Of a stretch of DNA of 64,000 nucleotides, positions 1 through 8,638 are shown piece by piece (positions within the stretch are counted from its first letter, which is position 1; every line of letters begins with the position of its first letter). The translations under genes and the position numbers were made by a program. The notes beneath the pieces are model-generated. The model saw nothing but the letters and a program-made list of their open reading frames with translations. It ran no database searches and had not been told where the DNA came from. This DNA is from Roseateles_B sp041913905 (GTDB taxonomy: Bacteria; Pseudomonadota; Gammaproteobacteria; Burkholderiales; Burkholderiaceae_C): positions 1 through 64,000 of the forward strand of contig JAYSEK010000007.1 in the NCBI GenBank assembly GCA_041913905.1. Direction: 5' to 3'.

Positions 1-17
1 TGCCGGGTGGTGTGGCA

Positions 18-42
18 GGGGCGCCTCCAAATGGAGGCCCCC
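18..42 (+). terminator. GC-rich hairpin before pyrC, possible terminator of an upstream gene
   Basis: Six base pairs (23-28 with 33-38) around an AAAT loop are extended by four more G-C pairs (18-21 with 39-42) past one bulged C. No T-run follows, so this is a strong hairpin but only a tentative terminator for a gene lying left of the window. The rest of 1-258 holds no convincing gene. A TTGACA at 201-206 has no matching -10 box. Confidence 0.35.
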
Positions 43-258
43 TATGCCGATTGGGCCTGTAGGACGGGGGTGCTTGTTTGGGGAGGGGGTTTAGACCGCG
101 CAAGGCCTGTTCGCTTGAGCACCATCGCCAAAGGATTCAGGAGCGATGCCGGCCGGGCTGAGGGTGTGGCGCCGGTGCCGGCTTGTTAGTGCTGGAAAAA
201 TTGACAATGTCCGCCTTCCAAACCGGCCGCCCACCCGCTTTTGGGACAATACCGCCCC

Positions 259-1305
259 ATGAGCACCTCCGCCCCCCTCACCGAACTCACCATCACCCGC
301 CCCGACGACTGGCATCTGCACGTGCGTGACGGCGCCGCCATGCAGAGCGTGGTGCCCTACACGGTGCGCCAGTTCGGCCGCGCCATCATCATGCCGAACC
401 TGCGGCCGCCGGTGACCACGGCCGCGCAGGCCGCGGCCTACCGCGAGCGCATCCTCGCCGCCGTGCCGGCGGGCCTGAGCTTCGAGCCGCTGATGACGCT
501 CTACCTCACCGACAACACGCCGCCCGAGGAGATCGCTGCGGCGAAGGCCGCGGGCGTGGTGGCTCTGAAGCTTTATCCGGCCGGCGCCACCACCAACAGC
601 GATGCGGGCGTGACCGATCTGCGCAAGTGCTACAAGACCCTGGAGGCCATGCAGCGCGAAGGCATCCGCTTCCTGGTGCACGGTGAGGTCACGGACCCGG
701 ACATCGACGTCTTCGACCGCGAGGCCGTCTTCATCGACCGCGTGATGACGCCGCTGCGCAAGGACTTCCCCGAGCTCAAGATCGTCTTCGAGCACATCAC
801 CACCAAGGAAGCCGCCGCCTATGTGATGGCCAGCGACGAGCACGTGGCCGCCACGCTCACGCCGCAGCACCTGCTCTACAACCGCAACGCCATCTTCACC
901 GGTGGCCTGCGCCCGCACTACTACTGCCTGCCCGTGCTCAAGCGCGAGGAGCACCGCCAGGCCCTCATCAAGGCGGCCACCTCGGGCAGCCCCAAGTTCT
1001 TCCTGGGCACGGACAGCGCACCGCACGCCTCGCAGATGAAGGAGAACTCCGTCTGCGGCGCCGGCTGCTTCACGGCGCTCTCCGCGTTGGAGCTCTACCT
1101 CGATGCCTTCGAGGCCATGGGCGCACTGGACAAGTTCGAGGCCTTCGCCAGCTTCAACGGCCCGGCCTTCTATGGCCTGCCGCGCAACACCGGTACGGTC
1201 ACCCTTCGCAAGCAGGCCTGGACCCTGCCCGAGAGCGTGCCCTTTGGCGATGCCTTGCTCAAGCCCCTGCGCGGCGGTGAAGCGCTCGCCTGGCAGTTGG
1301 TCTGA
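259..1305 (+). CDS. pyrC: dihydroorotase (class II, PyrC type)
   Basis: Zinc amidohydrolase that cyclises N-carbamoyl-aspartate to dihydroorotate in cytoplasmic pyrimidine synthesis. The 348-residue product has the usual PyrC length. The two N-terminal metal histidines are in WHLHVRDG (H19, H21), the lysine expected to be carbamylated is K104 in ALKLYPAG, further metal histidines are H141 (VHGE) and H179 (FEHIT), and the catalytic aspartate is D252 in LGTDSAPH. The ATG at 259 is chosen over an upstream in-frame TTG at 241 because family members begin just before the ELTI.RPDDWH block. The DUF3025 gene follows 28 bp downstream on the same strand. Confidence 0.96.
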   Translation: MSTSAPLTELTITRPDDWHLHVRDGAAMQSVVPYTVRQFGRAIIMPNLRPPVTTAAQAAAYRERILAAVPAGLSFEPLMTLYLTDNTPPEEIAAAKAAGVVALKLYPAGATTNSDAGVTDLRKCYKTLEAMQREGIRFLVHGEVTDPDIDVFDREAVFIDRVMTPLRKDFPELKIVFEHITTKEAAAYVMASDEHVAATLTPQHLLYNRNAIFTGGLRPHYYCLPVLKREEHRQALIKAATSGSPKFFLGTDSAPHASQMKENSVCGAGCFTALSALELYLDAFEAMGALDKFEAFASFNGPAFYGLPRNTGTVTLRKQAWTLPESVPFGDALLKPLRGGEALAWQLV

Positions 1306-1333
1306 GGCGCGCGGCCTGGCCGCTTCCGATGCC

Positions 1334-2074
1334 ATGGGTCCGGGGCCGGACTGGTCGGCGCCCTGGATGAGCGACTATCGCGACGCCGGGCCGGCGCTCC
1401 AGCAGCATCTGCAGGCGGGCCTGGCGGTGGCCGAGGCGCTCAACGCGCTGGTCCGGGGTCTGCCGGCGCCCCGGCAGCCTCGGCTGCGGGGTCAGGTCTT
1501 GCGCTTCGTGCCCCAGGCCGCGCTGCCTGCCGGACGAGGCTATGAGGATTTCATCGCCAGCGAAGCGGCCGTGCCGACGCGGGACAACTGGCATGACGCC
1601 CTCAACGGCCTGGTCTGGCTGCGCTGGCCGGCGCTGAAGGCGCACCTCAACGCCCTGCACCAGCAAGGCCTTCAAAGCGCAGCCGGCGAGGGCCGCAGAG
1701 GGGCACTGCGAGATGCCCTGACCCTCTTCGACGAAAACGGTGCCTGGCTGGAAGCGCCGGCGGCCCTGGGCCACGCGCTGCGCCAAAGAGACTGGCGCCG
1801 GCTGTTCGTCGAACTGCGCCCGCTGTGGGCCCAGGCACGCCTGCATCTGCTGGGCCACGCCCTGATGGAGAAGCTGATGCAGCCGCGCAAGCCCATCTGC
1901 GCCCATGTGCTGCTGCAGGATCCGCTGGTGCTGGCATCTGCAGACTGGGCCGGCAAGCCTTTTTGCCCCCTGCCCGTGCTGGGTGTGCCGGGCTGGTGGC
2001 CGGCGAACGAAGTTCCTCAGTTCTATGGCGATATCCAGGTGTTCCGCCCGGGACGGAGCCTGCATTGCGGCTAG
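1334..2074 (+). CDS. DUF3025 family protein
   Basis: Cytoplasmic protein of unknown function, recognised as DUF3025 by the block FVPQAALPAG.GYEDFIA followed by VPTRDNWHDALNGLVWLRWPALK and a downstream LNALH. No signal peptide or membrane segment is visible. The reading frame stays open upstream into pyrC. The ATG at 1334 is a practical choice because the recognisable fold starts just after it; ATG 1367 is an alternative. The gene follows pyrC by 28 bp and precedes the protease gene by 31 bp, so the four plus-strand genes from pyrC to the FHA gene may be co-transcribed. One exact copy of the 14-base repeat described in the findings lies inside it at 1489-1502. Confidence 0.75.
   Translation: MGPGPDWSAPWMSDYRDAGPALQQHLQAGLAVAEALNALVRGLPAPRQPRLRGQVLRFVPQAALPAGRGYEDFIASEAAVPTRDNWHDALNGLVWLRWPALKAHLNALHQQGLQSAAGEGRRGALRDALTLFDENGAWLEAPAALGHALRQRDWRRLFVELRPLWAQARLHLLGHALMEKLMQPRKPICAHVLLQDPLVLASADWAGKPFCPLPVLGVPGWWPANEVPQFYGDIQVFRPGRSLHCG
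1489..1502 (+). repeat. 14-base repeat GGGTCAGGTCTTGC, copy 1
   Basis: Exact copy inside the DUF3025 gene, read there as part of RGQVLR. One of eight exact copies in the window. Confidence 0.8.
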
Positions 2075-2105
2075 CATCGCGGCAAAGCACCGCAAGGGAG
2101 TTCAT

Positions 2106-3485
2106 TTGATCCGTCTCAACCCACTCTGCCCACGCCCAGGCGGCCGGCTGGCCCTGGCGCTGGGTCTGCTGCTGAGCCTGGCACTGGGCATGCCCACGGC
2201 GGCCGGGGCCCAGCCGGCCAGCCGTGCCGCCGCATCGGCCCCGCAGGACGAAGCCAGGAAGCCGGCGCCCGTTTCGGCCGTCGCCCGCCGCGTCTACGAG
2301 CGGGCGCGCGGCCAGCTGATGCAGATCCGCACCCTGCTCAAGAACCAGGACAGCCAGGCTTCCGTGGGTTCCGGCTTCGTGGTCAGCGAGCAGGGCCATG
2401 TGATCACCAACTACCACGTGGTCAGCCAGTTCGCGCTGGAACCGGACCGCTACCGCCTGCGCTACGCCACGACGGAAGGCGAGGGCGGTGCCATCGAGCT
2501 GCTGGACATCGACGTGCGCCGGGACCTCGCCCTGCTGCGCATCAAGGACTTCAAGCCGGATGGCGTGCTGCGCTTCCGCCCGAAGGACCAGCCGCTGGCC
2601 AAGGGCGACCGCATCTACTCCATGGGCAATCCTCACGACGTGGCTTTTGCCGTCGTCGAGGGCACCTACAACGGCCTGGTGGAGCGCAGCTTCGACCCGC
2701 TGATCTACTACTCCGGCTCGATCAACTCGGGCATGAGCGGCGGGCCGGTGGTCGACGAAGAAGGTCGCGTGGTGGGGGTCAACGTCTCGGCGATGTTCTT
2801 CGCTCAGCAGATGAGCTTCCTGGTGCCAGGGCAGTTCGCCGCCGATCTGCTGGCCCGCAGCCGGCATGCCCAGCCGCTGACCAAGCCGGTCTGGCCGCAG
2901 CTCACCGCGCAGCTGATGGCTTACCAGGACGAGCTCGTGCAGGGCTTCATCAAGCAGCCCTGGCGCGATGCCGGCCATGCCCGCTACCAGCTGCCGGTGC
3001 CGCAGGAGCAGTACATGCGCTGCTGGGGCCGCGGCACCGGGGCGGACACCAAGGGCCTGGAGTTCCAGCGCTCGCAGTGCCGCATGGATCATGCCGTCTT
3101 CATCAACGGCAGCATGCAGATCGGCTATCTGGACATGGCGCACGAGGCCTATGACGGCAGCAAGCTGGGTGCGCTGCGCTTTGCGCGCCAGTACGGCAAT
3201 AGCTTCCGCAACGAGCGCCTGGGCCGCGATGACCGTGACCGCACCGCCCCCTATTGCCGCGAGGACTTCGTCGAGCAGCAGGGCCTGCCGCTGCGCGCCG
3301 TGGTCTGCCTGCGGGCCTACCGCAAGCTCCAGGGCCTGCATGACCTCAGCGTGCTGGTCACCACGGTCGATGCCAACACCGAAGGCGCGCTGGGCCGTTT
3401 CGATGCCAAGGGCATCAGCTTTGCCAATGCCCAGGCCCTCACCCGTCATTACCTGAAAGGCTTCGCATGGACCAAGCCGCAGTGA
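2106..3485 (+). CDS. exported trypsin-like serine protease
   Basis: Predicted periplasmic serine endopeptidase of the trypsin/DegP-like fold, about 459 residues. The chosen start is TTG 2106, because AAGGGAG (2094-2100) lies five bases upstream and the frame then opens with a classical signal peptide (RLALALGLLLSLALG..., cleavage probably after AGA). Catalytic residues visible are H104 in TNYHVV, D140 in RRDLALLRI and S211 in NSGMSGGPV. No PDZ domain is seen; residues after about 260 form an unassigned C-terminal region with several cysteines. The last 19 bp overlap the FHA gene, which suggests translational coupling and a shared role. Substrate is unknown. Confidence 0.85.
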   Translation: MIRLNPLCPRPGGRLALALGLLLSLALGMPTAAGAQPASRAAASAPQDEARKPAPVSAVARRVYERARGQLMQIRTLLKNQDSQASVGSGFVVSEQGHVITNYHVVSQFALEPDRYRLRYATTEGEGGAIELLDIDVRRDLALLRIKDFKPDGVLRFRPKDQPLAKGDRIYSMGNPHDVAFAVVEGTYNGLVERSFDPLIYYSGSINSGMSGGPVVDEEGRVVGVNVSAMFFAQQMSFLVPGQFAADLLARSRHAQPLTKPVWPQLTAQLMAYQDELVQGFIKQPWRDAGHARYQLPVPQEQYMRCWGRGTGADTKGLEFQRSQCRMDHAVFINGSMQIGYLDMAHEAYDGSKLGALRFARQYGNSFRNERLGRDDRDRTAPYCREDFVEQQGLPLRAVVCLRAYRKLQGLHDLSVLVTTVDANTEGALGRFDAKGISFANAQALTRHYLKGFAWTKPQ

Positions 3486-4456
3486 TCGAAGTCCTGGACC
3501 GCGATGGCCGACTGCAGGCCGTGCACAAGGTCCAGACCTGGCCCCTGCGCATCGGCCGTTCGCCCGCTTGCGACCTGGTGCTGGATGATGCCCATCTGGC
3601 CGGCGAGCATGCGGAACTGAGCTGGGACGAGGCCGGCCTGCGTCTGCGCCTGCTGCCCAGCCTGAACGGCGGTTGGCTGGGCACGCGCCGCTTGCCTTTC
3701 GGTGAGCCCCAGGATCTGCCCGACGGCACGATCTGGCAGCTCGGCAACACGCGGCTGCGCCTGCGCAGCACGCGCGCGGCGCTGGCGCCGGAGAAGCCGC
3801 TGGCGCACCCCGACTTCGCGCGCAGCCGCCTGCGCCGCTGGCTGGTGCCAGGTCTTGCCCTGCTGTGGGCGGTGCTGCTGTGGCTGGACCAGTGGCTGGG
3901 CTCGGACCCCGGCACGCCGTGGATCCAGTACGCGCCGGCCCTGCTGCTGCCCTTTGCGCTCGTGCTGGGCTGGTCCGCGGTGTGGGCGCTGGTCAGCATG
4001 CTCTTCCACCGCTGGTTCGCCTTCCTGCCGCACCTGCGGCGCGTGATGGTGGTGCTGGTGGGCCTGCATCTGCTGGGCATGGGCCTGCCCGTCGTGGCCT
4101 ATGCCCTGTCATGGCCGCGCCTGATGGTGGTGGAGGCGCTGGTCTTCCCGCTGGGGCTGGCGGCCCTGCTGTGGTGGCATGCCAGCCTGGTCTGGCCGCG
4201 GGCCCGGCGCCTGCTGGCCGCGGGCATCGGCAGCCTGCTGCTGGTCAGCATGGGCTTGATGGTGGGCAAGCGCTGGGAGCAGCAGTACTGGTTCGGCCCG
4301 GCCTACCTGAGCGCGCTGCCGCCGCCGGCGCTGCGCCTGGTTTCGCCCAAGCCGGTGGAGGCGCTGGTGCAGTCGCTGGCGCCGCTGGAGGCCCAGCTGC
4401 AGCGCCAGGCGGCGCGGGACAATGACCTGCCCAGCCAGGACGGCGCTGAAGACTGA
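3467..4456 (+). CDS. FHA-domain multi-pass inner-membrane protein
   Basis: The N-terminal ~95 residues are a forkhead-associated phosphothreonine-binding domain (LRIGRSPACDLVLDDAHLAGEHAEL, then an NGGWLGTRRL loop matching the conserved S/N-G-x-x-x-N region only loosely). About five hydrophobic helices follow between residues 122 and 270, then a short hydrophilic tail. This layout places the FHA domain in the cytoplasm. The start overlaps the end of the protease gene by 19 bp. FHA proteins usually read Ser/Thr kinase signals, but no kinase or phosphatase gene lies nearby, so the partner is unknown. Confidence 0.8.
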   Translation: MDQAAVIEVLDRDGRLQAVHKVQTWPLRIGRSPACDLVLDDAHLAGEHAELSWDEAGLRLRLLPSLNGGWLGTRRLPFGEPQDLPDGTIWQLGNTRLRLRSTRAALAPEKPLAHPDFARSRLRRWLVPGLALLWAVLLWLDQWLGSDPGTPWIQYAPALLLPFALVLGWSAVWALVSMLFHRWFAFLPHLRRVMVVLVGLHLLGMGLPVVAYALSWPRLMVVEALVFPLGLAALLWWHASLVWPRARRLLAAGIGSLLLVSMGLMVGKRWEQQYWFGPAYLSALPPPALRLVSPKPVEALVQSLAPLEAQLQRQAARDNDLPSQDGAED

Positions 4457-4469
4457 CAGGCAAGAAGAA

Positions 4470-4489
4470 CGGCCCCTTGCGAGGGGCCG
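4470..4489 (-). terminator. hairpin between convergent FHA and cysK genes
   Basis: An eight-base-pair stem (4470-4477 with 4482-4489) closes a TGCG tetraloop. Read on the minus strand it is followed by GTTCTTCTTG, a weak T-rich tail, so it best serves cysK; it could stop both converging transcripts. A short three-fold CATCGCCGT repeat follows at about 4490-4514. Confidence 0.5.
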
Positions 4490-4565
4490 CCATCGCCGTC
4501 ATCGCCGTCATCGGGATGCGGTGCAGTCTGAGGTCGGCGGTCGGGTGCCGCCCGTCTGGCGTCGC

Positions 4566-5480
4566 TCAGCTCGGCAGGAATCCGTCCACCGAGAGGTAGC
4601 GTTCGCCGGTGTCGTAGTTGAAGCCCAGGATGCGGCTGCCTACGGGCAGTTCGGGCAGCTTCTTGGCGATGGCGGCCAGCGTGGCGCCACTGGAGATGCC
4701 CACCAGCAGGCCTTCCTCGCGGGCCGAGCGGCGGGCGTACTCGCGCGACTCCTCGGCCTCGACCTGGATTACGCCGTCCAGCAGCGCGGTGCGCAGGTTC
4801 TCCGGAATGAAGCCGGCGCCGATGCCCTGGATGGGGTGCGGGCTGGGCGATCCACCGCTGATCACCGGCGACTGGGCCGGCTCCACCGCGAACACCTTCA
4901 GCTGCGGCCAGGCCTGCTTCAGCACCTGGGCGGTGCCGCTGATGTGACCGCCGGTGCCAACGCCGGTGATCAGCACGTCCAAACCGCCGGGGAAATCGTG
5001 AAGTATTTCCTGAGCCGTGCTGCGCACATGTATCGCTACGTTAGCGGGGTTCTTGAACTGCTGCGGCATCCAGGCGCCGGGCGTGCTGGCCACCAGTTCC
5101 TCGGCACGGGCGATGGCGCCCTTCATGCCTTTTTCACGTGGGGTGAGATCGAAACTGGCGCCGTAGGCCAGCATCAGGCGGCGGCGCTCTATGGACATGC
5201 TGTCCGGCATCACCAGGATCAGCTTGTAGCCCTTGACGGCGGCTACCATGGCCAGGCCGACGCCCGTGTTGCCCGAGGTGGGCTCGATGATGGTGGCCCC
5301 TGGCTGGAGCAGTCCGCGCTCTTCCGCGTCTTCGATCATAGCCAGCGCGATGCGGTCCTTGATCGAGCCGCCTGGGTTGCTGCGCTCGGACTTCACCCAG
5401 ACCTGGGCATCGCCGAACAGCCGCTGCAGTCGGATGTGTGGAGTATTGCCGATGGTGGCCAAAACATTGTCAAAAGGCAT
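4566..5480 (-). CDS. cysK: cysteine synthase (O-acetylserine sulfhydrylase)
   Basis: PLP enzyme that makes cysteine from O-acetylserine and sulfide in the cytoplasm. In the 304-residue product the PLP-binding lysine is K41 in NPGGSIKDR, the substrate loop is TSGNTG (68-73), the PLP-phosphate loop is GTGGH (175-179), and SSGA (263-266) holds the ring-nitrogen serine. The MKGAI.RAEE segment and QGIGAGFIP favour CysK over CysM, although the two are close and an assignment to CysM is possible. The ATG at 5480 has AGGAG upstream. The 204 bp between this gene and the divergent lipoprotein gene contain an A/T-rich stretch (about 5517-5565) where its promoter should lie; no confident boxes were found. 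Confidence 0.92.
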   Translation of the reverse strand: MPFDNVLATIGNTPHIRLQRLFGDAQVWVKSERSNPGGSIKDRIALAMIEDAEERGLLQPGATIIEPTSGNTGVGLAMVAAVKGYKLILVMPDSMSIERRRLMLAYGASFDLTPREKGMKGAIARAEELVASTPGAWMPQQFKNPANVAIHVRSTAQEILHDFPGGLDVLITGVGTGGHISGTAQVLKQAWPQLKVFAVEPAQSPVISGGSPSPHPIQGIGAGFIPENLRTALLDGVIQVEAEESREYARRSAREEGLLVGISSGATLAAIAKKLPELPVGSRILGFNYDTGERYLSVDGFLPS

Positions 5481-5684
5481 GATCGCTCCTGTGCGGGAAG
5501 CTCAATGGTAGCGCCCAAGTTATGACGAGATTTTCTAAGTAACTGCAGGTAACTCGAAAAATCCGGATGGCACAGCAACCCACAGGTGCTTACTTCTTTG
5601 AGGTGCGCACGCCCCCCACAATCCCGCCACCAGCTGCGCCAAGCCCTGGCGCCGCGGTGTTGTAGCTTCAGAAGGGGCCATGTA

Positions 5685-8078
5685 ATGAAGGAATCTGTGG
5701 GAAATGAAGTGATCATCGTTCGCCGGCAGTTTTTGCTGGGGTCAGCCATTGGCATGTTAGGCGGTCTTCATCTGGCCGCTTGCGGTGGGGGCGGCGGCGA
5801 CGCGCCATCGCCGGCCAGCACCCCGTCCACGACGCCCACTGGCTCGCTGCCTGGCGGTGGCGATGCAGGCGCGGCGGTGGACCCGGAGAACCAGGTGCGC
5901 GTCAGCCTGTCCACGGGCAGCGAGGACAACTATCCGCTGCAGTTCGGCCGCCCCTTCGCTGCCGGTGAGATCGCCGATACGCCCAGCGTCTTCCTGGACG
6001 GCGTGGCCCTGCCTTCGCAGGCGGACGTCAAGACCCGCCATGCCGACGGCTCCGTCAAGTTTGCCGTGATCTCGGTGGTGCTGCCCACGCTGGGGACGAC
6101 CGAGCGCGTGCTGACCTTCGGCAACCAGGCCGCGCCGGCCGTCACGGCCCTGCCTGTGGCCGACATGCTGGGCAGCTTCGATTTCGATGCGACGATCGCC
6201 CTGGGCTTCGGGCAGGCCGACACCTCGCCGACGCAAGTTTCCGCCCGCGACATGCTGAGCGCCCAGACCGATGCCGGCCTGGCGGCCGAGACGGCGGCAG
6301 GGGGCGTGCAGAGCCGCTACTGGACCCGCGGACCGCTGTGTACCACCGTGATCCTTTGCGATCACAAGACCAAGGCCTACGACCTCGGCAGCAATGCCAC
6401 CAAGGCCGTCCGCCCCATGTTCCACGTGCAGTTCTGGCCCACCATCGGCCGCTACCACGTGCGCCACATCATTGAGATCGCCGACGTCACCAAGCTGAAG
6501 GATGAGACGGCGTTGTTCGTCAGCTTCTCCACCGGCAAGGATGCGCCAGCGGTGCGCTTGTCTCAGGGCGGCGTGAATCTCTACCTGGGCACCTGGCAGT
6601 CGCGGGCCTTTTGGGGTGGGCGGGATCTTCCGCAGGCCAACATCCGGCACGGCGTGGCCTATCTCGCCAAGACCCGGGCCATGCCCAACTACGACAGCAG
6701 CCTCGTCATGCATTCGGGCGCGATCGCCAGCTATGCCAGCGACTGGGCCGCGCGCCCGAAGGGCCTTGGCGCGCGGGGCTACTGGCAGGTGGCCATGTCC
6801 GCCACCGGAGGCCGGCAGGAACTGGGCCTGATGCCCAAGTGGGACACCGTGGCGATGTACTCGGGTGCGGCCTCCATGCTGTCCCTTTGCGAACGGCAGG
6901 CCGAGCTGGCGGGGTCCTGGGCCTTCTACTTCCGCGAAGGTGACAGTCTCAAGACCATTCATGGCAGCAAGCCGGGACAGGGGCGCGTCGTGTCCAAGCT
7001 GTCCAGGCCGACGGTCTTCCTCTACGACAACAACCGCTACATGAGCCAGGCGGCGACAGCGGACCGCTTCAAGATCGACGGCGTCGCGAGTGACACGCGC
7101 GACGGCTGGCAGCACGACCATGCGCACACGCCGGGCATGTTCTGGTGGATGTACCTGAGCACCGGGCAGGCCTTCTGGCACGAGAAGCTGCTGCAGCTGG
7201 GCGCCTGGTCGCAGTTCGTGACCAACCCGGGGCTGTCGTTCAACTCGGTGGGCAACGGGGCGTCGAACAAGGCGCTGATCATGAACGGCGTGCAGGTCCG
7301 CGGCTGGGGCTGGCAGTTCCGCAACCGGGCGCGTGCCTGGTGGGCGGCACTGGATGGCAGCCCGGAGCGCGACTTGATGGAGCAGGCCCTCACCGATGCA
7401 GTGGCACAGCGCTACGGCCTCTACGGCATCAGCAGCTCCCTGGACACCCACCCGGTGCGCGTCAGCTGGAATGCCAACTACATGACCTGGTATTCCAACG
7501 GCCCGAGCAAGCCGCGCCCCAATGCCCTGGCGTACTGGGAGGCCGCCGGCGGCTATACCCGCGAGCAGTTCGTCAGCTCGGTGGGCGAGCCGCCGGACGA
7601 CTGGGGCGGCGCGGCGACGGCGCCCTGGATGCAGAACTTCATCACGCTGTGCGTCAACCACGGCGTGGAGCTCGGCTTCGCGGTGGCGCAGCCCCTGGCC
7701 AACTGGGTGGCTGCGCAGGCCATGATGATTGCGACGTCCATCCACCCGCGTCACATGGCCGACTATGTGTTTCCCCAGAACAAGAAGGACGGCAGCTACT
7801 ACCAGACGCTGGTCGACCTCTACGACGGCTTCCCCTTCCTGGCCGAGGGCGACACGCCGCCCAGCATGCCGGCCGACAGCAGCAAAGGCTTTCCCGGCAG
7901 CGGGACGCCGGGCACCTACCAGGTCACCGTCGAAGGCTATGGCGCCATTGCCGTGGCGGCCATCGCTGCCACCAACGGCAGCACGGACCAGGCGGCAGCC
8001 TGGCGCGTGGTAGGCCCCTGGTCCAGGAGCACCTACTACTTCAACCACGACCCACGCTACGCCATCGTGCCGCGCTGA
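5685..8078 (+). CDS. Tat-exported lipoprotein with a RIFT-barrel-like N-terminus
   Basis: About 797 residues. The N-terminus carries a twin-arginine motif (RRQFLLG), a hydrophobic stretch and a lipobox ending LAAC followed by a glycine run, so the protein should be folded before export by Tat and then lipidated. After a Ser/Pro/Thr linker, the block YPLQFGRPFAAGEI....HADGSVKFAVISVVLP resembles the N-terminal RIFT-barrel domain of PcRGLX/YetA-like polysaccharide-lyase relatives. The rest is rich in Trp and Tyr, as in carbohydrate-active proteins, but no catalytic motif was recognised. ATG 5685 is preceded by GAAGGGG (5671-5677). It is transcribed alone, divergently from cysK. A glycan-related role is inference. 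Confidence 0.7.
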   Translation: MKESVGNEVIIVRRQFLLGSAIGMLGGLHLAACGGGGGDAPSPASTPSTTPTGSLPGGGDAGAAVDPENQVRVSLSTGSEDNYPLQFGRPFAAGEIADTPSVFLDGVALPSQADVKTRHADGSVKFAVISVVLPTLGTTERVLTFGNQAAPAVTALPVADMLGSFDFDATIALGFGQADTSPTQVSARDMLSAQTDAGLAAETAAGGVQSRYWTRGPLCTTVILCDHKTKAYDLGSNATKAVRPMFHVQFWPTIGRYHVRHIIEIADVTKLKDETALFVSFSTGKDAPAVRLSQGGVNLYLGTWQSRAFWGGRDLPQANIRHGVAYLAKTRAMPNYDSSLVMHSGAIASYASDWAARPKGLGARGYWQVAMSATGGRQELGLMPKWDTVAMYSGAASMLSLCERQAELAGSWAFYFREGDSLKTIHGSKPGQGRVVSKLSRPTVFLYDNNRYMSQAATADRFKIDGVASDTRDGWQHDHAHTPGMFWWMYLSTGQAFWHEKLLQLGAWSQFVTNPGLSFNSVGNGASNKALIMNGVQVRGWGWQFRNRARAWWAALDGSPERDLMEQALTDAVAQRYGLYGISSSLDTHPVRVSWNANYMTWYSNGPSKPRPNALAYWEAAGGYTREQFVSSVGEPPDDWGGAATAPWMQNFITLCVNHGVELGFAVAQPLANWVAAQAMMIATSIHPRHMADYVFPQNKKDGSYYQTLVDLYDGFPFLAEGDTPPSMPADSSKGFPGSGTPGTYQVTVEGYGAIAVAAIAATNGSTDQAAAWRVVGPWSRSTYYFNHDPRYAIVPR

Positions 8079-8178
8079 TGCCCCATGCCGGCGTCGCCGC
8101 GGCACGGCCGGTCTCGGGCGGCGCGCGTTGGCCTTCTTGCGTTGCGGCGGGCTGCCACGAGCCGCTCGCCGCATCTGG

Positions 8179-8184
8179 GATAAT
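8179..8184 (+). promoter_or_regulatory. -10 box of the rnpB promoter
   Basis: GATAAT lies seven bases before the expected transcript start near 8191. No clear -35 box was found at the usual distance upstream. Confidence 0.5.
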
Positions 8185-8190
8185 CCTCGC

Positions 8191-8636
8191 TGTGAAGCAG
8201 GTCAGACCGCCGCTGGTGCGAGCGTGGAAACACGGCACTGGAGGAAGGTCCGGACTGCACAGAGCGGCGTAGCAGCTAACGGCTGCCCGGCGAAAGCCGA
8301 GGATCAGAGCAACAGAGACGAGTTCTTTCAGGCGACCCGATGGGTGGTCTATGAGGCGCCAGCGCAAGCTGGCGTGGGGTGAGGCGAAAGCCTCGCACCA
8401 TCGGGCGACAGCCCGAACCGAATAGCACCTCTGTCGGGCTCCGCCCGACAGAGGTGAAACGGGCAATCTCTACGCGCAGCAACACCAAGTAGGCCAGCGA
8501 TGATGCGGCTCGCAGAGCTGGCGGGTAGGTGGCACCGAGCCGGGCAGTGATGTCCGGCCCAGAGGAATGGCGGTCACGGGACCGGGCCCGCAAGGGTCAG
8601 GTCTTGCACAGAATCCGGCCTATCGACCTGCTTCAC
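8191..8636 (+). ncRNA. rnpB: RNase P RNA, bacterial class A
   Basis: Catalytic RNA that removes 5' leaders from tRNA precursors. Ends are set by helix P1: GAAGCAGGTC (8194-8203) pairs perfectly with GACCTGCTTC (8625-8634). The conserved 5' core is recognisable (GGAGGAAGGTCCGGACT, from about 8239) and so is the 3' core CAGAATCCGGCCTAT (about 8609-8623). In between are the usual GC-rich hairpins, such as the perfect CTCTGTCGGGC/GCCCGACAGAG stem near 8430-8455. A GCAAG/CTTGC stem just before the 3' core contains an exact copy of the 14-base repeat (8594-8607). The RNA ends a few bases before the stop codon of the convergent oxidoreductase gene. Confidence 0.96.
8594..8607 (+). repeat. 14-base repeat GGGTCAGGTCTTGC, copy 2 (inside rnpB)
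   Basis: Exact copy within a peripheral stem-loop of RNase P RNA, directly before the conserved 3' core. It shows that the repeat is not explained by a protein motif. Confidence 0.8.
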
Positions 8637-8638
8637 CC

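Noticed and set aside
201..206. Perfect TTGACA upstream of pyrC
   Set aside because: No -10 box at 15-19 bases, so it was not called as a promoter.
4490..4514. Three tandem CATCGCCGT units after the cysK hairpin
   Set aside because: Too short and too simple to support a function.
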